A stretch of DNA of 64,000 nt from Ulota crispa (taxonomy: Eukaryota > Streptophyta > Bryopsida > Orthotrichales > Orthotrichaceae): positions 36,852,002 to 36,916,001 of the forward strand of contig OY987242.1 in the NCBI GenBank assembly GCA_963920765.1. Direction: 5' to 3'. Shown piece by piece: positions 35,783 to 49,000 of this stretch. The notes below the pieces were generated by a model. That model searched no databases, was not told the origin of the DNA, and was given only the letters and a program-made list of their open reading frames with translations. The first letter of the stretch is position 1. The number at the start of each line of letters is the position of its first letter. The position numbers were made by a program, and so were the translations under genes.

Positions 35783-36132
35783 TACACCCCAAATAGGGTA
35801 ATTTCATTATATTGTTGTTGGTATTTCATTAGTCTACATATCAAAGTAAATTTATTCCAAAAGGAAAATCTCAATTATTAAAAGAACCAAACTATAAAGG
35901 TATCAAAGTGATGCCATTTATTGTCTCTTGATTTTCAGTTCTCCACTTTCATAGAGTTATTTTATTGGCCCTTTTAAACTCAGTCATGTTTCTCCCTTGT
36001 AAATATGGATATCTACAAAGCGTCAAAAATCTAAAGTTTCCTCTTAGAAAGAAATTGGTGATTGAATATATCATCAACAATAAAAGTAATATTTTTGTTT
36101 TTGCACCTTATCTCTAAACTTGATTCATTAGT

Positions 36133-36215
36133 TTGAATTGATATATGCACACCGAGGGCTGATATATGCACACTGGGGGCTGATATATGCACATTGGGGG
36201 CTGATATATGCACAC
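36133..36215. repeat. 22-bp tandem repeat within element terminus
   Basis: Four units of GCTGATATATGCACACTGGG type. The same GATATRTGCACA motif is present once or twice in the related elements at 23971 and 53936, so the array expanded inside this copy. Confidence 0.8.
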
Positions 36216-36590
36216 CCCCGTGGTAGGTAAAGTATAGATTTCTACCATCTAAAAGCTGAAGTTGAGAATTTTGAATTTAGATTTGGACTTAGAGACCATA
36301 GTTTTGTCTAGAACCATAAAAAAAGTTGCAATTGAACAACATCCAATGAAAAAGTTTATTTTTTTAACAAACAAAAGTAAAGGTAATACTTTTCCCCTAG
36401 CTAAGATTTTTCATTGAATATTATTCAATTGTAACTTTTTTTTATGGTTCTAGACTAAAGCATGGGTCTCAAAGTCCAAATCTGAATTCAAAATTCACAA
36501 ATTCAGTTTTTTGATGGTAAAAATCTACAATTCGCCTCCCAATGGGGCATGCAAATATCAACCCCCTGTGTGTACATATCAATTCCCTAA
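36133..36590. mobile_element. GGGAATTGATATGTGCACA-family inverted-repeat element
   Basis: Left end TTGAATTGATATATGCACAC, right on the complement TTAGGGAATTGATATGTACA. Inner blocks TAGATTTCTACCATC / GATGGTAAAAATCTA and AATTTAGATTTGGACT / AGTCCAAATCTGAATT are inverted. The left terminus has been amplified into four 22-bp tandem units (36133-36215). About 458 bp. Confidence 0.75.
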
Positions 36591-37577
36591 TATATTTCCC
36601 TTCATTTTTCTCTTGGTTACCAAAACATAGGTTTTGTATGAATGTTGTTGGCAATTTGAAGTATGGTTTTTCATCAACAACCATATCGTTACTTCTTCAA
36701 TGTTTATATGTTGTTACATTTGTAAAAGCACCAAAGTGATTGGTTTGCACCTCCATGTCAGTTCTCTATTTTGTGGTTGATTTCTTGTTTCCTTTATTCT
36801 TCAAGCAACAATTGCATGATGAAGTTTTTTATCATTTTGGGCAAGGTACATCTTTGGAAGATTTCTAGAGCCAATCATCATCAAATAAATGGCTTACAAG
36901 TGGTCAAACGATTCTTTCCTCTCTTGAATACTATTGATTTTAATCCATTCTTAGTAAAAACCTCTATCAAAGGTATATAAGTATATCCATATTATAGAGT
37001 GGGTTTCAAACCATGTTGGTTAATTTATATTTTGTACTATTTTTTGCTTCGAAAATACATATGCATGCATTATAGTGCATTTTAAAACTTTTGGCTTGCT
37101 TTTCTTTGGACATTGATATTGACATTTAAAATGGTTTTTTTAATGAAAACCAAAAAAAATCTGTTTTTTCAATCCTATTGTCTACTTCACATTAAAACAA
37201 AACAAAAAGCAAGAAATTCACTAAGGTTTGAAGTTGAAGACATAAATAAATAACCGCAGCTATTCCCAACCCTTTAACAACCTGTCCCCAATTCCAATCT
37301 TGTGTTCCCAAGGAGTACATTTCAAAATTGAAATGTACACGCCAAATACATTCAAGGTTAAAATTGGAAACATGTTGGGATTGGGTGCATCTACCTTACT
37401 TAGAAAGGTCGTGTCTTTATAAATCTATTATAATATGAAATAAAAGTTATATTTTCTAAGTGCCTAAAGCTTAACACTAAGCATATTCTCAAATTGTAAC
37501 AAATTTGGAGAGGCATCTCTCCTAAGGAGGGTAAATTCATGTTTGAGAAACAAAAAGTATCCTAAACACCCTGTAGA

Positions 37578-38775
37578 TTAACCCCTAAAGTCTTGTAGCC
37601 TTTATTTTGTCAAAAGGCACTCAAAACTGTCATTTCTATGGCAAAGAGTAAAAAAGTTTGAAAATTAGTCTTTTGCATATTTAACCATAGGATCTTCTAC
37701 TACACTAGCGTAGGAATGTGTAAAAAAATCAAAAACAGTGACCGCACAATTGCAAGATATTTGCGTTTAAAGTGTAATAAACAAACTTGTTTGCACCTTG
37801 CATGATTACATTATTTGACTTTGAACTTTTTCAACTTAAAATTTTTGCACCACAAAGTTTGGAGGTTTATTTTTTTATGGTGGAAATTTGAGCTGAGAAT
37901 CTTTGGAAAAAAATCAAAACAAAAGATATTTAATTTTCATTCTTAAAAAAATTAAGTAGAAGAAAGTACAAGATTGAGCAAAAACTTTAATTGTTAATAA
38001 CCTTGCAATGGAATTGAAACACAAAAATCCCAATGGTGAGATTGTTCTATGAAGCAAATTTCATCCTTTCCAACAATCTTCTTTGCAAAAATGTTAACCT
38101 TGCATTCAAAAATGAACTTTATAAGTTATTTTTTCAAGAAGATGCTTGAACTGCCCAAACACAAGATTATCCATAACTTTCTCAAAACTAGTCCAAATGG
38201 AATGGATCAAACATAACATTCAGTAGCTTGAAGGGAGGCTGCCATTCCCTCTCTTTAAGTATCATCCACAAACTTCATTCTTTTTTTTTCTTTTTTCTTT
38301 TTTTTTTCTTTTTTTTTTCTGGTAATTTTTCTGACATGGCTAGCCCCCACATTGAAGTATGTGCACTAAACTCTCTGACAAATTCAACCAAGTGTCCCCA
38401 TAGCTAAAGATGGGTGGGGAATATTCCACACCATTCCATCAAGAGGGAGGCGCTACCTGGTAGCGCTACTGAACGTTATGAAGCTTCAAATGTAGATAAA
38501 ACTATAATCTATGAGATTTTTTGTTTTTATTTTTAGAATCAAGTTTTTTTGTAAAAAAATTGTTGTGCAATCTCCCGAATTTGGGCTTATTCAGTTATTT
38601 GGGCATAACTTTTGCTCCCATGCATAGATTGGAATTAAAATATATTCTCTAAAAGCTAGTGTGTTTTTCTATCTTCAAAAATAGTTTAAAAATATCAAGA
38701 AAAAAATGTAGGCCATAGGTACTTGCCCAAAATCCTGTTTATCCCCCAAAAGGACAACAGTCCTCTAGAGGTTAA
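37578..38775. mobile_element. TTAA-bounded piggyBac-like element, about 1.2 kb
   Basis: Left TTAACCCCTAAAGTCTTG, right on the complement TTAACCTCTAGAGGACTG. Exact TTAA edges. It contains a T/C-rich tract at 38280-38322. May be two elements joined; no coding capacity seen. Confidence 0.4.
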
Positions 38776-40383
38776 CATTATAAAATGAAATTAAAGATAC
38801 TCACAAAAACTAAAACTAGATTTGAGGAGACCCCTCCTTGTGAGAGCCAATAATCAACTCTAAGCATATCCTAAAACTCTAACCAACACTAAACAAGCAT
38901 CCTAAAACCCTGACCAATAGTGAACACCATGATCATTCATAGCCTTTTTCTAATTGAGTGAATACTGGAGAAAAAAAAAAAAAAAAACATCAACTCTTAA
39001 ATCAAGATCAATCAGTTATTCTCAAAGCACCATATGTCTACATACATCACATCAATTATCCTAATCTATGTTTTCTTTTAACTAATTTTAAAAACAAAAA
39101 CGCTTATGTTTAAAATCCTATGACAAAGAACAAAGCTCAAGGGATGTTTTTGTAACAAAGTGACTTCATTCTACTCTAACACAAGATAAAATTATACCTC
39201 AGACTACTTCATTTACATTAGGAGATGAAATTCTAATTTTAAGAGGAAACAAAAAAATGGACGCATGTAACCATAAGATCTTTTAGTACACTAGTATCAA
39301 AAGATGTGGAAAAAAATTCAGAAATTTTCACCATGTAGATTGTAAGATATCTGAGTTTGAATTGACAAAAAGCCATTTTTTGTCCCTGCAAAAACTCAAG
39401 CAGCTGTACTTCACAAGTCACCTTGGATTTTTGTTCCAAAATGGTTGTTACTCTTTGAATCCATTCTTCAAGGCAAGTTGGGTACATACTTGAAATTTTC
39501 AAATCATTTGGAATTGTAAAACACGTAGAACAAAAATAGTAACTAAAAAGAAGTTAAGAATAATTCAAAACAATAGATTGTTAAGAATTTCATTATGGAA
39601 ATGAAAAATGGCAATCCCAATGCTTGAAAGTTTTAATAAACAATCTACATCCTTTTGTTTTATTTTTTTCCAAAATACTAAAAATTGAGTAAAATAAAGG
39701 ACTCCAAAGTTGATTTTAGAGTAGAGAATCCATAATTGCCCGCAAACAAAAACTCCTCATAACTTTCATCTCATTGATTGAAATTGAATGATTCAAAGTT
39801 TCTCACATACATATAATTGACATAAATCTCCTAAATCCATTTCAAATTTTTGTTTCTAGAAAAGGTGATTTTAGTAAAGCTACCTAGACTACCTACCAAG
39901 TGAAAAAAGCAACATATTAGGCCACAACTTTTAACTCATAATTCCAAATGTCATGAAACTTAGTGCACATGAAAAATATTCCTTATCCCCACCTTTTATT
40001 AAAATTTCAGCCTAAAATATGAAAAATCTCCAAACATAGGTACCTACCCAAAATTGCTTTGTTGCCAAAAAAAATGCTCTTCAAGCCTTTAGGAGTTAAA
40101 TATGGTACATATGACTAAAAACGAACTCATTTGAGAAGTCATTATGTATCAGTTATAATAACATTTAATACACTATGTATTCAAAGTTGATTTTTTTTGG
40201 GAAATGAAGATATGGAGGACAATATTAAGAAACTAACACATTTCATACTCATTGATTATGGAACTTGTTCCATAGTTCAAACCCTTATACTCTATGTTTG
40301 GGGAGATTTTAAAACATAATCCTGCATTTTCCATTTTAGTCAGTTTTCACCAATCTGGACTAGTAATTGTCTATGCTTGTACT

Positions 40384-40758
40384 TTAACCCTTAAAGGATT
40401 GGCCTTGAACCCGTGGTTTAGACTGAGGGCAAACCAAGGAGAGTGCACTGTTCATGGGAAGTGAAGAGCCTGTGGCATGTGTCCAAGAGAGATATTATTT
40501 TCCCCAAAAGAAGGAAAAGTCAATAGTGTATCTTGCCCTCACAAAAAGGGCAGCAGGGACCTTGTACATCTCTTTACAAATTGGTGTTTTAAAATATATG
40601 GAGGCATTGAAAGCAACTATTTTTGGCATTCAGTGATGTGGCACATCTGTTTGACCACTTTCAAGAAAAAGAAATTGAAAAAAAAAGTTTTCCACCCTCA
40701 AGGTGTGTTTTTAGCATTGAAAGGACAATTTTTGTCCTCTTGGACGGTTAGGGATTAA
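40384..40758. mobile_element. TTAA-bounded piggyBac-like element
   Basis: Left TTAACCCTTAAAGGATTGGC, right on the complement TTAATCCCTAACCGTCC. Ends are less alike than in other members. About 375 bp with short open frames that I do not regard as genes. Confidence 0.4.
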
Positions 40759-41007
40759 GCATACATTTTTTTGAAAATGTAGCTAGTTTTTCTTCATGTT
40801 GTCTCAAATTCTCAATGTTCATCCAATTTTTTTACACTTTAATCAATTGACAACACAATAAATGCTAGTTCTCCGACACATTATCTAATACCAAGATATT
40901 GAAAATTTATATCTAATTGAGTGTTTGGGGAGAAATTTTGGCTTTGCCAGTTAGAATCCAACATTTTGCCTTTTCAACCAGTTTTTTACGAGCATGCACC
41001 AGTTTAT

Positions 41008-41666
41008 TTAACCCCAAAGCATCATTGGGGACACAAACTGTCCTCGACCAATTTTTGAGGTTAAATTAAGCTTGACCAAATTACTATTTTTAGTATATTA
41101 TATTTTTGAAAAGTTTTTTGTGAAATTTTATTTTTAGCTTCAACAATTTGATTTTGCAAATGATTAATTATGATTTTTCTATTCAAGATTTTGTGCACAG
41201 GTGTCCATTGCAATCTTGACTTTATGTAGTGTTGAGGGCTCTTGGGAATGAGCCTCAAATTGAATACACTAGATCTTTGAGAAAAAATCACATTAAAATT
41301 CATTTAAAAAATTTGTAGTGTAGATTTTGAGAAGTTATAAATTGATTGGGGTTATACATGTTAGGCTCTTTAACCTCATATTTTTTTGGTGACCAAGATT
41401 TTTGATTTGACATGTGAAAAGAAGATTGAAAGACTTCAAATCACTTTCATAGTTTTAACACCCTCATGATCAAACATTATAATCTTTCAGTACGTAAGAG
41501 ATATTGTTGTATTTTCTTTTCTAATGTGATCTCTAACATGTCTAGTTTGATTTTATATGGTTACAGTTCAAAAAGAATTGATACAACTTATCAAAATATT
41601 GGCTTTTAGTTCAAATTAGAGAAAATTCCTAGGAGCCCTAGAAATGCAATGTCACTTTGGGGTTAA
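41008..41666. mobile_element. TTAA-bounded element, inverted partner of 42297-42951
   Basis: Left TTAACCCCAAAGCATCATTGG, right on the complement TTAACCCCAAAGTGACATTG. The 659-bp interior is an inverted homologue of 42297-42951 (for example ACACCCTCATGATCAAA against TTTGATCATGAGGGTGT). Exact TTAA at both edges. Confidence 0.65.
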
Positions 41667-41980
41667 GGGAAAATTTTATGGATACCCTTGAAGATTGCAA
41701 TATTTTCATAGATACCCTTGCTCTTTCAAAAACATCACAAATATCTTTGGACCAAAAAATTTAGGTGCTTGTTTTGTTATGCATGTCACTTCCTTCTCCC
41801 TTAGTGCGCACATTACTTCTTTCTTGTTATGCGTGTGTACAAAGGAAGAAGGGAAGTGGCATGCACAACAAAACATACGCCTAAATTTTTTGGTCCAAGG
41901 GTATTTGTGATATTTCTGAAAAAACATGGGTATCTTTGAAATTATGGCAAATTTCAAGGGTATTCGTGAAATTTTCTCTA
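41666..41980. mobile_element. Palindromic AGGGAAAATTTCATGGATACCC MITE, copy 1
   Basis: The left end AGGGAAAATTTTATGGATAC and right end (complement) AGAGAAAATTTCACGAATACC continue inward as a near-complete hairpin centred around 41820 (GGCATGCACAACAAAAC facing GTTTTGTTATGCATGTC). About 315 bp. It abuts the TTAA element directly. Confidence 0.75.
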
Positions 41981-42296
41981 GAAAAAAAAGGGGGAAACAA
42001 ATTCAGATTGCAATAATGAAAATTTCATTGCACCCTAGACTTTCATAAAATTCTTATCAAATTTAGAATTGATAACATCATTTCATGATAAGACAAATCC
42101 AAGAGCACAGTAAAAAAAATTGATATGCCAGCTTCTTCATAATTTCATTATTAATAGCCATGATGCTGCAAAAATCCATGCATAGGAGCCACCTTCAAGA
42201 GGATGGAGCCCACAAGCTACAAACCATTTTCAAAGAATGCCACACAGCCATTGGTCAATAAACAAAACAAAAAAAAAACCTGGTTCACATGATAAG

Positions 42297-42951
42297 TTAA
42301 CCCCTCACAGCCCACGGTATTTTGGAGTATTTCAGAATTTGCTTGAAAGTGAACAAGATGTCAGCATTTTGATCAATCTTATCAATTTTCTCTAAAGCCC
42401 AACCATACAAATTCAAAGTAGACATATTATAGATTACATAGGAAAAGAAATCACAACAATATCATTTATGAATTGAAAGATTATAATATTTGATCATGAG
42501 GGTGTTAAAAACTGCAAAAGTGATTTGAAGTCTTTCAATCCTCTTTTTGCATCTCAAACCTAAAATTGAGGGTACCAAAAAAATATGAGTATGTAAAGTC
42601 TAACATGCATAACCCCAATCAATTTACGGCTTCTCAAAATCTATTCTACAATTTTTTTTAATTGAATTTTTAATGTGATTTTTTCTCCAAGTTCTAATGT
42701 ACTTGAGGCTCATTTCAAAGAGCCTTCAACACTAAAAAGTGAAGATTTGCAATGGACACCCTTGCACAAAATCTTGAGTAGACAAATCACTTTAATTCAT
42801 TTTCAAAACTAGACTCCTAATGCTGAAACTAGACTTCAATAAGAATTTAAAAATAATAATAGTTACTAAAAAAAATCTTGAAAAAGGTTGCACATCCCTA
42901 TATAAAATTCAGAGGGGCCCAGTTTGGGCCCCTTGGGCGGCGAGGGGTTAA
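42297..42951. mobile_element. TTAA-bounded element, inverted copy
   Basis: Left TTAACCCCTCACAGCCCACG, right on the complement TTAACCCCTCGCCGCCCAAG. 655 bp with exact TTAA edges. Inverted homologue of 41008-41666. The two copies flank a 630-bp spacer that contains another MITE. Confidence 0.65.
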
Positions 42952-43096
42952 CCAAGAGAGATAAGTTACATGCAGAAATGAAATAAAATGTTCGGGGACG
43001 GTTTGGACCAGTACGGTGATTAGTCAGTCTAGTCATCACTGGTGTTTGCATGCAGTTTGTACAGAGACTTGAATAAAATAAAAAGCCTTGAGTTCT

Positions 43097-46000
43097 TCAA
43101 AGGTTGAACATGACTTTGATGGCGTTGCCTCCGTTGGCGCTGGTGTGGAAGGCATCCTTGATGTCCTGCTCGGAGAAGTTGTAGCGATGTGTGATGAGAG
43201 GTTTCACGTCCACTCGCCCGCTGCTGAGTAACCCCAAGCACATGGGATACGTGTTGCGGTACCGGAACACTCCCACTATGTCCACTTCCCTGCACCACCA
43301 CACTTGTGATCATTAGGAAAATTTTGAGCCCTCAAACAGCCCCTTTCAAAGTCTCAAAAATAATTCCAAGATATGTACTTGTTACAACAAATAAATCATT
43401 AATTGCCTATTTTTGTCCATCTTTTGAGTTTAGTGTAATCATGAAGGTCATATTGTTGTGTCATCCCAATTGTATAAAGATGTGGGTACAATACAACCAT
43501 AAATTTTATTTTACTCTATTTTATATAAATGAGTGAAGTACTTGGATAGTGACTAGTGAGTTTATTTACATAATTTATCAATGCAATACCTTTTTCTATT
43601 GTTTCAAATTGTGCATGTGACTAAGGTTTTTCATACAGAATAGCAATAGATATGAGTCATTTTTTCCGTATTCACACTAGCATGTGTAGCCCCCAAATAA
43701 TAACTTGCTTTGTCAAATATTAGAGGGCTCTTTGAAGGCTCAAAATTTTCCTAATGACATAATTAACCATTCTTTTCTTCTTCACTTTACATGACTTTTT
43801 TTATAATAAGGGTGTATGTGTAAGGTAAGGGTCTCTAGCAAGGGCTTTCTAACATTTAAGCCATTGGGAATAAGGGCAAAGCTCAATTTACCAATGGTAC
43901 AAACATGAGATTGCTTGTGCGTGTGAGGCTTTTAGCGTGCATAAAAGTTGCTTGAAGAATATATTGTAAGATATTCAAGAGTGACGTTATGCAATGTGAC
44001 ACCACTCCACACTTGGCAATTTTCATAGTTAATTTCACAAGTATAAAACCCACCAAAAATGCAAGGGATTTTGTTCACGATATATCTTGAGTTTTCTTTT
44101 ACTTAGTAAATACATAATATAACATATTCTTTGCACTTGTTGCAAATTTTGTCAAATTTTGATGCACATAGTGCACTATAATTTGAGTCAAGTATATGTT
44201 ACTACTTCTTTGCTTTGCAACTAGTCCTGACTCTTGATATTCATTTGGCTGTAAACTTTACCTATCTATTTTCTAAGGTTTCGAATTTGTGAGAAGTGAT
44301 TATAAAGGGCTACTCAAATAACAACAAAAATCTTTGTGTTAAGAGTTTTAGAAATATGAAATATCGATAGTGGCAAAGGCAAACACGATCATAGTTAAAG
44401 GTATGTTCACACTTGGTGTTAAGAGGGGTAGTAGCAAGGGAAAATTAGATGTATTTGGATACATCTTTAGACTACATTCGTATTGCTAATACCCCTCCTA
44501 ACATCAAGTGTAAACATACCATAAGCAATCAATTTAAATCAAAGATTGTGTATTCTAATAAGATTAGTTGTAGGGCATGGTCTAGTTGCTTTGTGTCATA
44601 TGTAACTAATTTTGGACTATGCAGAAGGTAAATTTGAATTGTACATGGTTATGGTGATAGGCAGGTATTCTGATGTTTCTAAAACCAAAATCTCCAAAGT
44701 TGGACTTGCCCATATCAAGGGGTTGCTTCATATAACCAGCAGCTTCAGCTACCAATCCAAAAACTTCCAAATTTCCTTTGTCTTAGACGCGATTTTTTGT
44801 TTTTGGAGTTTGAACTATCAAACATGTTAAATACGGATTTGTCGAGGACTCTCATATCAACTAACTAGTGAAATTGAAACACCCCACTTGCATGCATGCT
44901 CTCCAATTCTTTGCAATGATGGCTTTGAGCCTCCTTCATCCACTTTAACCCTTAAGCGTCCCATTGACAGTATACTGTCGATGGGGAGTGGGAAAAGAGT
45001 TCACTTTAAGTGCATGTGTACTCATGCCAAGGACTAGGGTGTACCCGAGCTTTTGGAAGTGGGGTTGTAATGGAGTTGAGAGGGATTACAAATACCGTGG
45101 ATGTACTTTCTAGATAAACACGTGGAGTTAGATTGAAAAGACCTAGTTGGTCTCCTCAAAAGCACGGAAAAATTCTGGGCGCTTAGGGGATAACTATACA
45201 CATCATCAACGATCCCAAATGATTGTCTTTCAAAATTAGCTCAAGTGGCTTAAAAACACACTGCTAAGTCTAAGAGCAAACTTCCATTTTGGACCTATAA
45301 TTGGAAAATCCAAAAACAACAAAGAACTTTATAGTACAAGCTTGTTTGTTGTTTCAAAATATTATAATTATGGTGAAGCATAAAATTTTTCTCTTAAATG
45401 TGCTAGAATTTCAAATAATATAGTGAGATCTCAAGTGAGATATTCATATTTTTGTAGCATTAAGAGAAAGGGAAAATTTCATGGATACCCTTGAAGTTTG
45501 CAATATTTTCATAGATACCCTTGTTTTTTTAGAAATACCACAAATACCCTTGAACCAAAGGTTTAAGGCGTTTGTGTTGTTATGTATGTCACTTCCTTCT
45601 CCCTTATGGGCACACTACTTCTTTCTAATTATGCATGAGCATAAAAAAGAAGGGAAGTGGCATGCATAACACAACAAACGCCTATACTTTTTGATACAAA
45701 GATATTTGTGATACTTTTGAGAAAGCAAGGGTATCCATGAAAACATTGCAAACTTCAAGGGTATCCATGGAATTTTCCCTAAAACAAATTAAGAAATAGA
45801 CAAAAGTTTTGCTAAATGATTCTATTTTACTCTATTTGAAGTACTTGAATAATGACTATTGAATTCATTTACATATTTTATTAGTACAATGCCTTTTATA
45901 TTGTTTTAGATTGTGTATGTGACTAAAGTCCTTCATACAAGATAGCAATGAATACGAGTCGTTTGTACTCAAGCTAGCATGCCTAGCCCCCACAAAATAG

Positions 46001-49000
46001 CTTGCTTTTGTCAAAATATTGGAGGCTCTTTGAGAGCTCAAAATTTTCCTAATGCTTGCACTATATAGTAAGGTAGGAGCACACATAAGCATGAAACTAA
46101 GGATTTTGGGGTAGGAAAATTAACTAATGAACTTTGAAAAAAATAGTGTTAAGTTAGGGAGAGGAAATCAAAAATATTGGTATCAATTTGAAAGTTTCAA
46201 TTGCAAGCATTTGTTCACAAAGATTTTTCAAAGTCCTAAATCACTGAAAATGTATAGTTGTGTGTAGGAGATGTGTTTAGTGTGCTCATATGCTCATAAT
46301 ACTAACTTGAGGAGTTCTTAAATAGTGAGATAAGTCACTCAAAACTGTCATGCCAGTCACCCAAAACCATCACTTTGTCACCCATAACCATCACTTTGCT
46401 ACCCATAACCAATTATTTTTTTAATTGTCAAGCAATGACATCACTGACACAAGTAGGTATTGGGGATGGAAACACTAAATAACATCATTGACACAAGTAA
46501 GTATTGGAAATGGGGACACTAAATGACATCATTGACATAGGTAGGTAGCAAGGATGGAGACACTAACGGTGAAGGGTGCTCCTACCTTGCACCAAAATTG
46601 GAGGGGGTTGAGGGGAGGAGGAGAGTGTACTGACCGGGCAACAGCAGCGGTGATGGGCAGCATCATGTGAGTCTCGCGCATGCCCACGAGACAGACGCGA
46701 CCGGCGGAGCGGGTGGCGTCCAAGCACTGCGACAGGCTCTTGGCGGTGCCGACGCAGTCGCAGGCCACGTCGATGGGGGCGCCCATCTTGAGCTGCATGT
46801 CGAGGATCTCCCGCTCCGAGGCGGCGGGGTCGCGGGAGATGAGCACGGTGTCGTCGGCTCCCAGGTCGTGAGCGCACTGCAGCCGCTCGCTGTGCGTGTC
46901 CGCCACGATGATCCTCGGGCTTCCGAACGCCCGTGCCACCAGCAGCGTCACCAGCCCGATGGCCCCGCCGCCCACCACCAACACCGTCGTCTCCGGCCCG
47001 ACCTTCGGTAAGTTACCGGAAAACATCCATTTCATGTCCACTTACTTGTTCAGTAAAAATGGCAAAAAAAAAAAAAAAAAAAAAAAAACCTCTGCAGGTG
47101 TAAAGTACTTGAATCTTGTCCTACGTTAGAGCATCTGCACCTTTGCACGCAACCTCAAGCAAGCATGTGTCTAAGGTGCATCCATGATCATGGGCTTGTT
47201 CAAGGGTGCATTCATGATCATGGGCTCGCTCAAGGGTGCATCCACTATCATGGGCTCGCTCAAGGGTGCATTCACGATCATGGGCTCGCTCAAGGGTGCA
47301 TTCACGATCATGGGCTCACTCAAGGGTGCATCCACGATCATGGGCTCACTCAAGGGTGCATCCACAATCATGGGCTCACTCAAGGGTGCATCCATGATCA
47401 TGGGCTTGCTCAAATCTCCAATGTCTCACCTTTGCCCTCAAGTAGATATAAGCAAGCAATGCATGTGTATCATAGAGGATAGGTGTTGAGCTTCAATTGT
47501 GGGCTTGTGTTAATCAATCAACAAGTTTTCATTGTCCTATTTTTGGGCGCACTAACAATTTATCAAACCCTAAACATTTGAATGTTTGAGCTACAATTGA
47601 GCAAGCCCTGACTAGCATACAGCAATTGTGCGTCTGCTGTGAGGAGCATCATGCCAAGTGCTATTGAGGGCTTGATTAGAGTACAAGGGTGCAGATGCTC
47701 TTCTATTTTAACACAATCTAGAACCAGCCAACAAATCAACTACTGCCGACTTGTCCGGGGTTTTACAGGTATAAGTATAACCACTTGTGCATCACATGTT
47801 TGGGGCATTGAAATTTGCCATGATTGTGTTACCTGAGCACGGCGGCACGTGTGCACCCCGACGCTTAACGGCTCGCACATTGCACCCTCTTCTAATGAGA
47901 CGTTTTCCGGAAGCTTGAAGCAGAGTTCTGCTGGATGCACCACCTGCAGAAGCACAACGAGGTCGGCGGGTAAGATCGACACCACGCTGCGGTGATCTAG
48001 ATTGAGCACGCATTATGTGCAATAAAGATTTCTGAAGGTGGAGACCTGATCTGCGAGAGAGCCATGCACGGGAGGAGTGGCGAAGAACGCCATGTCTGGA
48101 CACAAATTGTACAGGCCCTGCTTGCAGTACGAGCATGTCCAACAGGGCACTCCGGGCTCCAATGCCACGCGGTCGCCTACTGCCAAGCGACGCACTTCGG
48201 CCCCCACTTCCTCGATCACTCCGGCGCTTTCATGGCCGATCACCATGGGCTCCTTCACCTCGTACGCGCCCATCTTCATATGCTGGTTTCATACACATAT
48301 AGAAAACACATAGAATTAGTATCCCCATAAACTGAGAGGAAAGCAAGTTCAATGTACTCCCTCTGTTCCTCTAAAACCGTCTAAAAAGCTTCCTCTGAAA
48401 ACGTCGCAAATAGTTCCTTGTGAAGGATTAACTATGGTGTTTTTAGTCTTTGTGCTAGTGACACATGTGTTCTAGAATCAATATATCATCTACCAAATGT
48501 ATGTAAAATCTCTAGTTTTGATGTTGTTATTTGGGCACCCAAATTTCATGCAAAAAAAGTACCATATTTGTGCATGTTGCTAGCTCCTTATTATTAATGA
48601 TTCAAAGACTAATAGCAACAATGATACCTTAGAAGAGCAAAACCAAACTTGCTAAGAGAGGAATGCTCTCTAATTGCTTAAATTGTTCCCATGAGATCAC
48701 ATGGCAAACGCTTTCTTAGCGCTTGAAATCAGCTAAAGGGATCTTTTTAGTGGTACAAGAAATGTGTCTGATTTGGAGCCTTTAAGATTTGGAGCCGTTT
48801 AGAGGGACAGACGGAGTCTGTACTTCGTAAAAGTGCAGGGTTCCGCATTGTTAAACCCATTCTTATTTGCGGCTTTTGTAAAACTCCTATTCCCTATGAC
48901 AAGGTCATAACCGAATTCGGAACAACATCAAGTGACAATAACGGGAGATAATTGCAGTTTTACATGTGTACCTCCTCCATATGCACTTTGCATAGGTTCT

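Larger units (their letters stand above)
29072..43096. other. 14-kb gene-poor block
   Basis: Between the protease promoter and the end of sorbitol dehydrogenase I find no convincing protein gene. 29200-29260 has a small hairpin (AGCTTCAGCC facing GGCTGAAGCT). 29870-30210 is a GC-richer patch with open frames on both strands, unrecognised. 30724-30775 is a purine repeat. The remainder is repeats listed separately, poly-T/C tracts (38280-38322), an A run (38971-38988) and featureless AT-rich sequence. Confidence 0.6.

Noticed and set aside
41706..41957. Open frames near 41.8 kb
   Set aside because: They lie within a palindromic MITE that also occurs at 45468-45780.
46563..47011. GC-rich frames on both strands over SDH exon 5
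   Set aside because: Shadows of the GC-rich SDH exon. The zinc-dehydrogenase frame is the one with conserved motifs.
47171..47414. CRISPR array
   Set aside because: Units are directly tandem with no spacers, and the context is a plant intron.
47165..47489. Repeat-protein gene on either strand ([10 protein letters not shown] or [10 protein letters not shown] repeats)
   Set aside because: It is a 30-bp minisatellite inside SDH intron 4. Openness in several frames follows from the unit length and lack of stops.
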